Assembly: GCA_016200135.1 (NCBI GenBank)
Contig: JACQFI010000056.1
Span: 1 to 64,000, forward strand
Direction: 5' to 3'
Source of the DNA: Planctomycetota bacterium
GTDB taxonomy: Bacteria; Planctomycetota; SZUA-567; H5-PLA8
Length of the DNA: 64,000 nucleotides
Shown here: one piece after another, positions 41,533 through 50,035 of the stretch
Numbering within the stretch: the first letter of the stretch is position 1
How the letters are laid out: the number at the start of each line of letters is the position of its first letter
Program-made: the position numbers and the translations under genes
Notes under the pieces: generated by a model
The model's input: only the letters and a program-made list of their open reading frames with translations
What the model was told of the DNA's origin: nothing
The model's database searches: none

Positions 41533-42576
41533 ATGGCCGATACGCCGATCCCTCACGAAAAGGTGACCGCCTTCTCCGCCGCGTGCCTTGAAAAACTGGG
41601 CCTCGCCGCCGCCGATGCGCGCCTCGTCGCGGAAACCCTCGTCGCGAGCAACCTGCGCGGCGTGGACAGCCACGGCGTCGTCCGCCTGCCGCACTACGCC
41701 ACGCGGCTGCGCAACGGTTCGGTAAAGGCGCGCCCGAGCATCACCGTCCAGCGCACCGGCCCGGCGACGGCCACGGTCGAAGGCGACGCCGGCATGGGCC
41801 AACTCGTGGCTATTCGCGCCATGAAAGAGGCCATCGCCTTGGCGAAGGAGTCCGGCATCGGCGCGGTGGGCGCGAAGAACAGCTCCCACTGCGGCGCATG
41901 CGCGTACTTCGCGGAGATGGCCGCCAAGGAGAGCATGATCGGCGTCGCGCTGACACACTCCGACCCGATCATGGTGCCCTCGGGGATGAAGAACATTTTT
42001 CTCGGCTCCAACCCGCTGGCCTTCGCCGCGCCCGGCTCCGCTGGTCCTCCGGTCGTGATCGACATGGCCACCACGAACGTGGCCCTCGGCAAGGTGATCG
42101 TCGCGAAGCAGGAAGGCAAGCCGATCCCGCCCGACTGGGGCGTGGACGCCGTGGGCAAGTCCACGACGGACCCGAACAAGGTCGCGGGCTTGGCGCCGAT
42201 GGCGGGACCAAAAGGCTACGCGCTCGCGCTGATGATCGAGGTCCTCTGCGCGCATCTTACCGGCGTGCCGTTCGGGACGCACATCACCAAGATGTACGGA
42301 GAACTCGAGAAGCCGCGCAACCTCGGCCACTTCATGCTCGCGATCGACATCAAGCGCTTCAGCGACCCCGCGTTCTTCAAGGCGCAGATCGACCTGTTGA
42401 TCCGCGAAGTCCACGCGCAAGATGCCGCCGACCCCGCGCGCCCACCGCTAGCTCCGGGCGAACCCGAGCGCCTGAACGCCGAGAAGCGCATGAAGTCCGG
42501 CGTGCCGCTCGGCCCCGGCGTGCTTTCGGATCTGAACAAGCTGGGCGCCGAACTCGGCGTGGCTGAACTCAAGTAA
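41533..42576 (+). CDS. Malate/L-lactate (Ldh_2) family NAD(P)-dependent dehydrogenase
   Basis: 347 residues. The family (malate, ureidoglycolate, 2,3-diketogulonate, delta-1-piperideine-2-carboxylate dehydrogenases) has its own fold, not the Rossmann fold. Markers: SNLRGVDSHGVVRLPHY near the N-terminus with the catalytic His, GAKNSSHCGACAYFAEMAA, and GSNPLAFAAP. The substrate is a 2-hydroxy (or imino) acid that cannot be chosen from sequence. It is the last gene of the GntR-led cluster, which fits a step that converts a keto/hydroxy acid. A long hairpin follows. Confidence 0.88.
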   Translation: MADTPIPHEKVTAFSAACLEKLGLAAADARLVAETLVASNLRGVDSHGVVRLPHYATRLRNGSVKARPSITVQRTGPATATVEGDAGMGQLVAIRAMKEAIALAKESGIGAVGAKNSSHCGACAYFAEMAAKESMIGVALTHSDPIMVPSGMKNIFLGSNPLAFAAPGSAGPPVVIDMATTNVALGKVIVAKQEGKPIPPDWGVDAVGKSTTDPNKVAGLAPMAGPKGYALALMIEVLCAHLTGVPFGTHITKMYGELEKPRNLGHFMLAIDIKRFSDPAFFKAQIDLLIREVHAQDAADPARPPLAPGEPERLNAEKRMKSGVPLGPGVLSDLNKLGAELGVAELK

Positions 42577-42582
42577 AAACAG

Positions 42583-42622
42583 CGCGGGCCGCTTGGATGC
42601 ATACGCATCGAAGCGGCCCGCG
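42583..42622 (-). terminator. Bidirectional-looking hairpin terminator between Ldh and HEAT genes
   Basis: Perfect 12-bp arms 42583-42594 and 42611-42622 enclose an inner 5-bp stem (GATGC/GCATC, 42596-42600 and 42605-42609). On the minus strand it is followed by TTTTT (complement of 42576-42581), a good intrinsic terminator for the gene at 42644. On the plus strand no T run follows, so it may only slow transcription there. Confidence 0.85.
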
Positions 42623-42643
42623 GTCTTCCGATCCTGCTGGTTG

Positions 42644-43561
42644 TTATTCTTCGTCCGAGACCGCTCCGGCCTTGGTCTTGGCGGGCTCGCGAGCCGGCGG
42701 CGCCGCATCGTCCTTCTTGGCCGGGCCGAGCTTGACCTCTTCCTTATCGGCGAGCGCCTTCTCGAGGCCCTTCTGGAGCGGGTCTTCCGCGGGCACCAAA
42801 TCGGCCTTCGCGAGCTTCAGCTTCGAGAAGTCCAGCGTGTTCGGCGGCGACTCCTTCGCGCGCACCTTCTGGTCGTCCTCGTTGATGTAATCCTTATTCT
42901 TATTCCACCACTCGACTACTTCCTGGTCCACGCGGTCGCGCACCTGCAGCTTGGCGTTGGAGAGCCGGTTGAGCGCCGTCACCAGCATGCGCATGCCGTC
43001 GCGCTCGTTGTTCCAGTAATCGGGTTCGTTGTAGCCATCCCACGACTTCGGCGTGCCCGCGCGGCGGCCGTCCGCCGTGAGCGCCGTGCTGCTGGTATCG
43101 ATGTAGTACCAGTCGTAATTGCGCAGCCGTAACCGGCGCAGGAAGTCCACGATGGCCTCGGTCGCGTAATACTTGTAGCGCAGCCCCGACATCGACGCCG
43201 CCTTGTTGAACTTCACGCTCATGTTGCGCTCGACGGTCAGGCTGTTCGCGCAGAGGTACGCCACGTAGCCGAGTTTGTCCGGGCAGGCCGCGAGCAGGCG
43301 GAAGGACTTGAGGCGAACTTCGGGATCGGGGTCGTAGACGCTCACGTGCCAGAGCAACTGGAACGAAGTGTCCTCTTTCACGTCCTTCAACTGGTCGAGC
43401 GCCGTCAGGCGTTCCTTCCAGCGCTTCTGGTTGTACTCCTGGGCGAACTTGCTGCGCGCGCCCTGCTCGTCTTCGGCGCGAACGTTCGAGACGCTCACCA
43501 GCAGCGCGCACGCCAGGCTCGCCATCAAAACCTTCCGGAACATGGACTCCAACGCTATCAA
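42644..43561 (-). CDS. Exported HEAT-repeat-like protein of unknown function
   Basis: 305 residues. A signal peptide (KVLMASLACALLVSVSNVRA, cut before EDEQ) shows export. The body resembles HEAT-like alpha helices (VYDPDPEVRLKSFRLLAACPDKLGY) with Tyr/Trp-rich stretches (RNYDWYYIDTS, PDYWNNERDGM), and the last ~60 residues are charged and Pro/Ala-rich. I do not recognise a family. TTG 43561 is chosen because GGGAGGTG lies just upstream; ATG 43543 would leave only three bases to the nearest purine run. It is the second of three HEAT-containing exported proteins in the window, suggesting an expanded family in this genome. Confidence 0.72.
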   Translation of the reverse strand: MIALESMFRKVLMASLACALLVSVSNVRAEDEQGARSKFAQEYNQKRWKERLTALDQLKDVKEDTSFQLLWHVSVYDPDPEVRLKSFRLLAACPDKLGYVAYLCANSLTVERNMSVKFNKAASMSGLRYKYYATEAIVDFLRRLRLRNYDWYYIDTSSTALTADGRRAGTPKSWDGYNEPDYWNNERDGMRMLVTALNRLSNAKLQVRDRVDQEVVEWWNKNKDYINEDDQKVRAKESPPNTLDFSKLKLAKADLVPAEDPLQKGLEKALADKEEVKLGPAKKDDAAPPAREPAKTKAGAVSDEE

Positions 43562-43895
43562 GACGCACCTCCCTGTGGTTTTACGCTTGGTTCGATGCTT
43601 TGTGGCACCCTATGATGCACCAGCTTTCAGCAAAGCTCATTCCTAAGGCTAATTGAACCACGGCCGCCAGTCCATTAAATCGAGCGAATGGACGATAAAT
43701 ACTACATGTCGCAGCGGGGTTTAATCTTCCATTTCTCCAGGCATTAGTGGGACAATCCGCCTCACGCGCGCCGTGCAATCAAGCATTTAACGACAGATTG
43801 CGATGGGAAATCGAATTCGCCTATTGTGCATGTTCCCTTTCCCACATCCTGTAGTAGAACAAATATCCAGCTTCTGAACAATTCGGGAGGACGCC
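43562..43895. other. Divergent intergenic gap (334 bp), no gene seen
   Basis: The gap lies between the outward-facing HEAT and SDR genes. A possible SDR promoter is TTGCGA 43798-43803, 18-base spacer, TATTGT 43822-43827. Short frames here (up to ~65 codons) have no starts or compositions that look real. Confidence 0.45.
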
Positions 43896-44600
43896 ATGAG
43901 CACTACCCGCATCGCCTTGGTCACGGGCTGCAATCGAGGCATCGGCCTGGAGATCTGCAAAGAACTCGCGGACACCGGCGTGAAGGTCATCGTCACCGCC
44001 CGCGACGAGCAGAAAGGCCGCGAGTCGCTGAAAATCATCGCGGGTAAGGGCCGCGCGTTCGATTTCTGTGTGCTTGACGTTAACAACGAGAAGAGCATCC
44101 ACGCGGCGGTTGCGTATGCGGAAAAGACCTTTGGCCATCTGGACGCGCTCGTCAACAACGCAGCCATTTCTATAGACGGAGGGCAAGCCGGTCTGAACTT
44201 GGGTCTCGATAAGCTTCGCCAAACGATCGAGACCAACGTTTACGGTCCGCTGTTGCTCAGCCAGGCCGCCGTGCCGCTCATGAAGAAGAACGGCTACGGC
44301 CGCATCGTCAACCTTTCCAGCGGCATGGGCCAGCTCAACGAGATGGGCGCGGGTTCTCTGGCGTACCGCACCAGCAAATCCGCGCTGAACGCGATCACGC
44401 GCATCCTCGCCGCGGAACTCAAAGGCACAAACATCCTCGTGAATACGATGTGTCCCGGCTGGGTGCGCACGGACATGGGCGGCGCCAACGCCACACGCAG
44501 CGTCGAACAGGGCGCGGACACGGCCGTCTGGCTGGCCACGCTTCCCGACGACGGCCCGACCGGCGGCTTCTTCCGCGACCGCAAGCCGATCCCATGGTGA
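43896..44600 (+). CDS. Short-chain dehydrogenase/reductase (SDR)
   Basis: 234 residues of the classical SDR fold. The NAD(P)-binding TGxxxGIG motif is VTGCNRGIGLEI; NNAAI follows, and the catalytic triad is Ser in IVNLSSGMG and YxxxK in YRTSK. Proteins of this carbonyl-reductase-like type reduce or oxidise small ketones and aldehydes. The substrate is unknown. ATG 43896 follows GGGAGGACGCC, a strong ribosome-binding site. It is convergent with the decarboxylase gene, whose stop is eight bases away. Confidence 0.88.
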   Translation: MSTTRIALVTGCNRGIGLEICKELADTGVKVIVTARDEQKGRESLKIIAGKGRAFDFCVLDVNNEKSIHAAVAYAEKTFGHLDALVNNAAISIDGGQAGLNLGLDKLRQTIETNVYGPLLLSQAAVPLMKKNGYGRIVNLSSGMGQLNEMGAGSLAYRTSKSALNAITRILAAELKGTNILVNTMCPGWVRTDMGGANATRSVEQGADTAVWLATLPDDGPTGGFFRDRKPIPW

Positions 44601-44607
44601 CGCGCAA

Positions 44608-46074
44608 TTAAGGAGTTCGTGCGGCCGCGCGGAGAGCGTCGAGCAGTTCGCCGAGGCCGGCGTCCGTGATGAAGGGATTCATCAGCGCCGCGCGCAGGAA
44701 GAGCCCCGCGGGCAGGCGCGTCTGGACGAGGTAGAACGTCCCGCGCTCGTTCACACTGCGCCGAATCCGCGCCTGCAATGCGTCGAGCGCCTCCGGCGTG
44801 GGCGCGCCGAACGCCCGGCCGTCCGCGCCGGCAACCTTGGGCGCATACCGGAAGCAGACGATGTTCGCCTCGGGTTCGAGCGCGAGCTCGAAATCCGGCG
44901 CGGCCTTGAGCGTCTCCGCGAAGCGCTTCGCCAGATCGAACGAACGCGTCACGTACGCGCCGAAGAAGTCCGTGCCGAAGACCGAGAGCGCCGCGTAGAG
45001 CTTGAAGCCGATCATCCGCTTCGTGCATTCGAGCGTGCGCGTGCCCAAATTGTGCGCTTCGGCCTCGGGTTTTTTCTCCGCGAAGAGATACGACGCGTGC
45101 TGCGCGAAGGCGTGGTACGCATTGCGCTCGTCGCGGAAGAGCACCGCCGTGGCCAGCGCGGGCATCAGCATCATCTTGTGCGCGTCCCAGACGACCGAGT
45201 CCGCGCGCTCGATGCCGCGCAGCAGGCCGCGGTACTGCGGCGAGAGGATCGCGGGCGCGCCGTGGGCCGCGTCGGCGTGCAGCCAGAGGCCGCGCTCGGC
45301 GCAGAACGCGGCGATCTCTTCGAGCGGATCGAAGCTGCCGGTGGAGGTCGAGCACGCGTTGGCGACCACGGCGATGGGCTTCCGGCCCGCGGCCACGGCT
45401 TGCGCAAACGCCTGCGGCAGCGCGTCGGCTTTCATCCGGAAATGCGCGTCGACGGGTACGGGCCACGCGCCGTCCTTCCCCCACCCCATCATCTGCGCCG
45501 CGCGCTTGACGCAGTAGTGCGCTTCGCCCGAGACGAGCGCGCAGAGTTGCGGGCCGCCGGACGCGCCCGCTTCCCAGGCGTCGAACCCGGCTTTCACCTG
45601 CCGCGCCGCGAGCAGGGCCGTCAGGTTGCCCGGCGAGCCGCCAGACGTAAGAATGCCGCCGGCGCCCGCGGGAAACCCAAGCCGCCCACACATCCACTTC
45701 ACCACGGCCTGTTCCATGGCCGTGGCCGCCGGGCCCATCTCGTACACGGCCATGCCGTTATTCAGGAAGGCGGCGGCGAAATCGCAGAGCGCGGCCAGCG
45801 GCAACGGCGCGGCCACCTGATGGCCAACGAAATGCGGGTGGTGCAAGTTGGTGGAATGTTCCAACGTCTCTTTCAGCAGGTGCTCGAAGCCGCCCGCGGG
45901 TTTTGCGGGAAAGTCGGCCGGAAAGCGTTCGGCCTGATCTTTAGGCGCGGTCCAGGGCAGCACCGGGCCTTCGCCGCGCCGCGCGCGTTCCAGATAATCC
46001 GCGAGCGCGTCGACCACGCGGTACCCTAGCGCGCGAAAGGCCTCGGGATCGTAGGCGTTCTGCAACGTATCCAT
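44608..46074 (-). CDS. Group II pyridoxal-phosphate-dependent decarboxylase
   Basis: About 488 residues of the glutamate/aromatic amino acid decarboxylase family (AADC-like fold). Key features are HHPHFVGHQ, the GNLTALLAARQ and STSTGSFDP segments, HADAAHGA (the Asp that contacts the cofactor ring), and the PLP-lysine motif VWDAHKMM (Lys in HK). The substrate could be tyrosine, tryptophan, glutamate, 2,4-diaminobutyrate or another amino acid. ATG 46074 (MDTLQ) is chosen over 46104. It is divergent from the rhamnosidase gene. Confidence 0.88.
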   Translation of the reverse strand: MDTLQNAYDPEAFRALGYRVVDALADYLERARRGEGPVLPWTAPKDQAERFPADFPAKPAGGFEHLLKETLEHSTNLHHPHFVGHQVAAPLPLAALCDFAAAFLNNGMAVYEMGPAATAMEQAVVKWMCGRLGFPAGAGGILTSGGSPGNLTALLAARQVKAGFDAWEAGASGGPQLCALVSGEAHYCVKRAAQMMGWGKDGAWPVPVDAHFRMKADALPQAFAQAVAAGRKPIAVVANACSTSTGSFDPLEEIAAFCAERGLWLHADAAHGAPAILSPQYRGLLRGIERADSVVWDAHKMMLMPALATAVLFRDERNAYHAFAQHASYLFAEKKPEAEAHNLGTRTLECTKRMIGFKLYAALSVFGTDFFGAYVTRSFDLAKRFAETLKAAPDFELALEPEANIVCFRYAPKVAGADGRAFGAPTPEALDALQARIRRSVNERGTFYLVQTRLPAGLFLRAALMNPFITDAGLGELLDALRAAARTP

Positions 46075-46202
46075 GCGCGCGAGTCTATCGCCCCCTGCAT
46101 TCACGGGAATGTCTCTTTTTCAAGCGCCGGAGAAGACCGCGCGGGCGCTGTGAATCCCTGGTGATTTTCGGCAGACGCGCACGCTCGTTTACATTTGGCT
46201 TG

Positions 46203-46214
46203 CGATAGCTATCG
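46203..46214. promoter_or_regulatory. 12-base perfect palindrome upstream of the rhamnosidase gene
   Basis: CGATAGCTATCG lies 30 bases before the rhamnosidase ATG, next to a weak TTTACA (46188-46193) that could be a -35 box. Palindromes with such symmetry are often repressor operators. The binding protein is not identifiable. Confidence 0.35.
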
Positions 46215-46244
46215 TTCAGGCGTGGTCCGGCTGGGAGACCCGAC

Positions 46245-48890
46245 ATGGCGTACTCCAAAAGCATTTGCGGACGCGCGCTGGACCTCGCGCCCGCGCGGTG
46301 GATCTGGTTCCCCTCCGCGCGAACGTTGCCCAACACCTTCGTGCTCTTCCGCAAGACGCTGACGCTCAAGCAGCGCCCGCGCCGCGCGACAGGCTGGGTC
46401 TCGGCCGACAGCCGCTATCTCTTCAGCGCTAACGGCGCGCGCGTCCAATGGGGGCCGTCGTGCTGCGATCCGCGCACGCTCGACGCCGACCCGCTGGACC
46501 TCACCGAACACCTGCGCGAAGGCAAAAACGTCCTCGGCGCGCAGGTGCTGTACTTCGGGCAGGGCGACGGCACGTACGTCGCGGGCAAGCCGGGATTTCT
46601 CCTGAATCTGGAACTCGAATACGCCGGTGGGCGGCGCGAACTCATCACGACCAACTCGGATTGGTCCGCGTACCTCGACCGCTCCCGCCGCCCCGGCCAG
46701 TATCGCCGCTGGTACCTGCGCGCGCTCCAAGAAGAGTTCGACGCGCGGCTGTTTCCGCACGGCTGGGACGAGCCCGCGTTCAAACCCGGCGCGGAGTGGC
46801 TTCCCGCGATGGAACTGAGCGCGCCCGCGGACAAGCCGCCGCTCTGCAGCGACTATCCGGACAGCCTGACGGACATGACCGCCGAAGCCGGCGCGTGCCG
46901 CATCGTGGCGCGCGAGGCCGGGCCGATGCGCGAAGAGCTCGTGCGGGCTGGCGCGCCGGTGGAACAGGGCCGCGTGCTCTGGTCGCGCGATCCCAACGAC
47001 TGGTTCGAGATGCGCACGCCCTGCTTCGAGATTCGCAAGGCGCCCGTGAGTCAAGCGCGCGGCGAGGCATGGGTGCTGCCGGCCAATCCGGATGCACGAA
47101 CGGGGCACTTTCTCACGTTCGAGCTGCCCGAACAGATCACGGGCTTCCCATTCGTGGAACTCGATGCACCCGCAGGCGCCGTCGTGGAACTGCTCTGGCA
47201 GGAGGCCCACGACCCGGCTGGCAAGCGCGCGTGGCTGGACACGCACTTCCACTTCTGGGCGCGGATGACCTGCCGCGAGGGAAAAAATCGCATCGAGACC
47301 TTCGACTTCGAGTGCCCGCGCTGGCTGCAAGTTCACGTCCGCAACGCCACGCGTTCCGTCACGGTAAAATCCGTCGGCGTGCGGAGGCGGATGTACGTCT
47401 GGCCGAACGAGCCGCGCGTGCGCTGCGGCGAGCCCGCGCTGCAACGGCTCTTCGAGGCCTGCCTGAACACGCTCAACAACAACGCGCAGGGCGCGATCCA
47501 ATCCGACGGTGCGCGCGAGCGGCAGCAGTACTCCGGCGACGGCATGGCGCAGATGCACAGCCACCGCTACGCCTTCGGCGAGCCGCGCCTTACCGCGCGC
47601 TACTTGCGGACCATGAGTTCCGGGATCACCAGCGCGGGCTACTTTCTCGACGCCTGGCCCGCGATGGACCGCATGATCCGGATCCCGGAGCGCGAACTGA
47701 ACTTCGCGCCGTGGGGCCCGTTGCTCGATATCGGCGTCTGCCTCGTCATCGACGCCTGGCACCACTATTTCGAGACTGCCGCTCTCGATCCCATTCGCGA
47801 GACGTATCCGCGCTTCGTCCGCTTCGCGGCGTACCTGGAGAACCTGCGAACGCCAGAGGGCCTTCTGCCGGTCGAAGACCTGGGCGTGCCGGTGGTCTGG
47901 ATGGACCACTACGCGTACAAGCGTCAGCGGCACAAGCAGTGCGCGTTCACGTTGCTCGCCGCGATCATGTTCTCGCACGCCCTGCCACGCCTCGCGAAGG
48001 CCATGGGCCTCCGCGCAGACGCTAAACGCTTCACGGCCATAGGCCGTTCGCTGCTCAAAGCGGTCACGCACAAGTACTGGGACGCCAAGCGCGGACTCTT
48101 CGTCGCCAACCGGCCCTGGCAGCACGAAGAAAAAGAGACGCGCCTCGACGACCTCTCGCTCGCATTCTCGGCGCTCTACGGCCTCTGCCCGCGCGGCCAG
48201 ACGGAACCTTCGATCGCCGCGCTGGCCGCGCTCTCGCCCAAGCAGTCGCCGTACTTCCTTAACACGCTGCTCAAGGCAAACGACGTTGAGAACGCGAAGC
48301 GCAAACACGCGAATGGCGAGCCCGAACTCAGCCTCTCCTATCCGCCCAATCAGCGCTGGCGCTACGAAGCACTCGCGCAATTTGGCCGTGCGGATGTGGT
48401 GCTGCGCGAGTGGCGCGAACTCTGGGCCAAGATGCCGTCGGTGCTGCTGAACAAAACCATCGCCGAAGAATGGACGCACGAGCCCGATTCCATCAAGCAG
48501 TGGAACCACAACGGCGTGAATCCGCTCTCGGTCCTGTTCATGGATATCGCCGGCATCCGCCCGCTCGAACCCGGCTTCCGCCGCTGCCGCATCCGCCCGC
48601 AGCTCGGGAATCTGCCTAGCTTGGAGCTCACGAGCCACACGCCGCGCGGGCCGATCCAATTCAGCGCAAAGCGCCAGGCGTCCGGTCATCGGCTGCACTT
48701 GGAAATTCCAAAGGGCATCGACGCGGAGCTATGGTTGCCCGGCGCGACCGATGCGCCGTCCGGATTGAAACCGCTCGGCCGCAACAAAAAAATGGATGTG
48801 TGTCGCTACCGCCTGCCCAAGAACGCTCGCTTTGAGTCCGTTGTGCCCCGATCGGACAAGAATCTGAGCGTCAGAACTGCGTATTGTTGA
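46245..48890 (+). CDS. GH78-family alpha-L-rhamnosidase
   Basis: 881 residues. Glycoside hydrolase family 78 removes terminal rhamnose by inversion. An N-terminal beta-sandwich region (RWIWFPSART ... LTLKQRPRRATGWVSAD) is followed by the (alpha/alpha)6 barrel with the acid-containing motif NNAQGAIQSDGARERQQYSGD, which matches the family pattern CPxRDE-x-xxxxGD. Later, a Trp/His-rich stretch and NHNGVNPLSVLF lead into a C-terminal beta domain. No signal peptide is visible, so it would act in the cytoplasm or periplasm after transport. It is divergent from the decarboxylase. A rhamnose-containing glycan as food source is a reasonable inference. Confidence 0.88.
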   Translation: MAYSKSICGRALDLAPARWIWFPSARTLPNTFVLFRKTLTLKQRPRRATGWVSADSRYLFSANGARVQWGPSCCDPRTLDADPLDLTEHLREGKNVLGAQVLYFGQGDGTYVAGKPGFLLNLELEYAGGRRELITTNSDWSAYLDRSRRPGQYRRWYLRALQEEFDARLFPHGWDEPAFKPGAEWLPAMELSAPADKPPLCSDYPDSLTDMTAEAGACRIVAREAGPMREELVRAGAPVEQGRVLWSRDPNDWFEMRTPCFEIRKAPVSQARGEAWVLPANPDARTGHFLTFELPEQITGFPFVELDAPAGAVVELLWQEAHDPAGKRAWLDTHFHFWARMTCREGKNRIETFDFECPRWLQVHVRNATRSVTVKSVGVRRRMYVWPNEPRVRCGEPALQRLFEACLNTLNNNAQGAIQSDGARERQQYSGDGMAQMHSHRYAFGEPRLTARYLRTMSSGITSAGYFLDAWPAMDRMIRIPERELNFAPWGPLLDIGVCLVIDAWHHYFETAALDPIRETYPRFVRFAAYLENLRTPEGLLPVEDLGVPVVWMDHYAYKRQRHKQCAFTLLAAIMFSHALPRLAKAMGLRADAKRFTAIGRSLLKAVTHKYWDAKRGLFVANRPWQHEEKETRLDDLSLAFSALYGLCPRGQTEPSIAALAALSPKQSPYFLNTLLKANDVENAKRKHANGEPELSLSYPPNQRWRYEALAQFGRADVVLREWRELWAKMPSVLLNKTIAEEWTHEPDSIKQWNHNGVNPLSVLFMDIAGIRPLEPGFRRCRIRPQLGNLPSLELTSHTPRGPIQFSAKRQASGHRLHLEIPKGIDAELWLPGATDAPSGLKPLGRNKKMDVCRYRLPKNARFESVVPRSDKNLSVRTAYC

Positions 48891-48952
48891 AGAGCGGTAG
48901 GACTGTGTGCATGGTATCGCAATGTTGAACTTTGGCAGCGGATGCTTCGTAA

Positions 48953-49345
48953 CTAAAAATTAACGTCCCTTTTCCAGCGACAATTGTCCACTTCGATCCA
49001 GTTGCCGTCTATTTTGTGAAACCAAACAGTAATCCTGTAACGGCTATAACTCCACGTGATCTCTTTAATATCAATATCGCCGTTGCTGGGAATAGTAGGT
49101 GGATAGATTCTCAAAAGAGGTTTGCGAAAAACACCGTCTACATCTTTCATCTTGTAATTGGATTCCCTCCTATTTTCTATTCCAAGTTCGTTTGTCACAT
49201 ATTCAAGACTTTTTCATTTAAATTGCTGTATATACTCAACATCCTTGTGCCCAAGATCGAAATACCAAAAGCACCCGATAAGAATGAACCCTATTGTTAG
49301 AGTCACGAGCAATAGGGTGGATAATCTGAACTGGAATTTACTCAT
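48953..49345 (-). pseudogene. AT-rich small membrane-anchored protein gene interrupted by an in-frame TGA
   Basis: Reading leftward from ATG at 49345, 43 codons encode a protein with one N-terminal hydrophobic helix (STLLLVTLTIGFILIGCF), then a TGA stop (49216-49214). The same frame continues without shift through VTNELGIENRRE to a TAG at 48953-48955, with normal-looking sequence (KPLLRIYPPTIP, SRYRITVWFHKIDGNWIEV). The second half alone can start at GTG 49198. So a ~130-codon gene seems to have one nonsense codon, or it is two genes. The region is markedly AT-rich, suggesting recent acquisition or relaxed selection. The opening RLSTLLLVTL resembles small planctomycete membrane proteins. Function unknown. 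Confidence 0.6.
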
Positions 49346-49420
49346 TCTTTGCTTTTGACAAATCCATTGGGCCACTGAAGCCTTCAATAACCTTCAACAA
49401 GGTTTCGAGAGTGCAGCCTC

Positions 49421-50026
49421 TCACTCTTCGCTGAAGACTTCGGCGCGAAAGGCCAGCACTTTGCACTTGGCCGGGTCGCGCCAGGCATCGCCCGGCAGGC
49501 CGGCCTTCTCTTCGCAGCAGAGCGTGAGCAACTGTTCCTTCGTCAGATGGTGCTCGGTGGCGACTTGGGGCAGAAAGACGCCGCGCCGGCCGTCGTAGAT
49601 CCCCTGGCCCACCACGTCGATGCCGTCTTCGCCCAAGTTGAAGGCGAGCGGATCGGACAACTCACGCAGCGGATGGAGCACGGAGATATCGATCTTAAGC
49701 TCGGGCAGCTCGCCGAGCGTAACCGGGTTGCCCGCAAAGCGCGGATCGCCGCTGACCGTGTCCGCGGCGATGCGCGCGACGCATTTCCAGAGCGGCTCTT
49801 CAGCGCGCAGCGTGCCCAGGCAGCCGCGCAGGCCGCGCCCGGGCTCGGTCGCGTCGCGGCGTTTGAAAGTGGTGAAGCAGGCGCCTTTGCGGGTGAGGCT
49901 CGGATCCGCGGGCGGCTCGATGGTGGTTTTCGGCCCGCCTAACTCGCCCGTGGCGGAACTGCGCGCGAGCGCCAGAAGCCAGGCGCGCTGCTCGGGCGAG
50001 AGCGGCCGATCGAGGGATGCATCCAT
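49421..50026 (-). CDS. amrA: AMMECR1-domain protein (AmmeMemoRadiSam system protein A)
   Basis: 201 residues of the AMMECR1 family. The conserved core LRGCLGTLRAEEPLWKCVARIAADTV is present, with FTTFKRR before it and DPRFAGNPVTLGELPELKIDISVLHPLREL after it. The family is widespread and often encoded with Memo and radical SAM proteins; its biochemical role is not established. The gene is nine bases after the FHA-GAF-HD gene on the same strand, so the two are probably co-transcribed. The matching Memo gene is at 687-1577. Confidence 0.9.
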   Translation of the reverse strand: MDASLDRPLSPEQRAWLLALARSSATGELGGPKTTIEPPADPSLTRKGACFTTFKRRDATEPGRGLRGCLGTLRAEEPLWKCVARIAADTVSGDPRFAGNPVTLGELPELKIDISVLHPLRELSDPLAFNLGEDGIDVVGQGIYDGRRGVFLPQVATEHHLTKEQLLTLCCEEKAGLPGDAWRDPAKCKVLAFRAEVFSEE

Positions 50027-50035
50027 GAAAAGGGT

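Noticed and set aside
46209..48698. 829-codon open frame on the minus strand opposite the rhamnosidase gene
   Set aside because: It is a high-GC shadow. The translation is Arg/Val/Glu-rich with no motifs, while the plus-strand frame encodes a clear GH78 enzyme.
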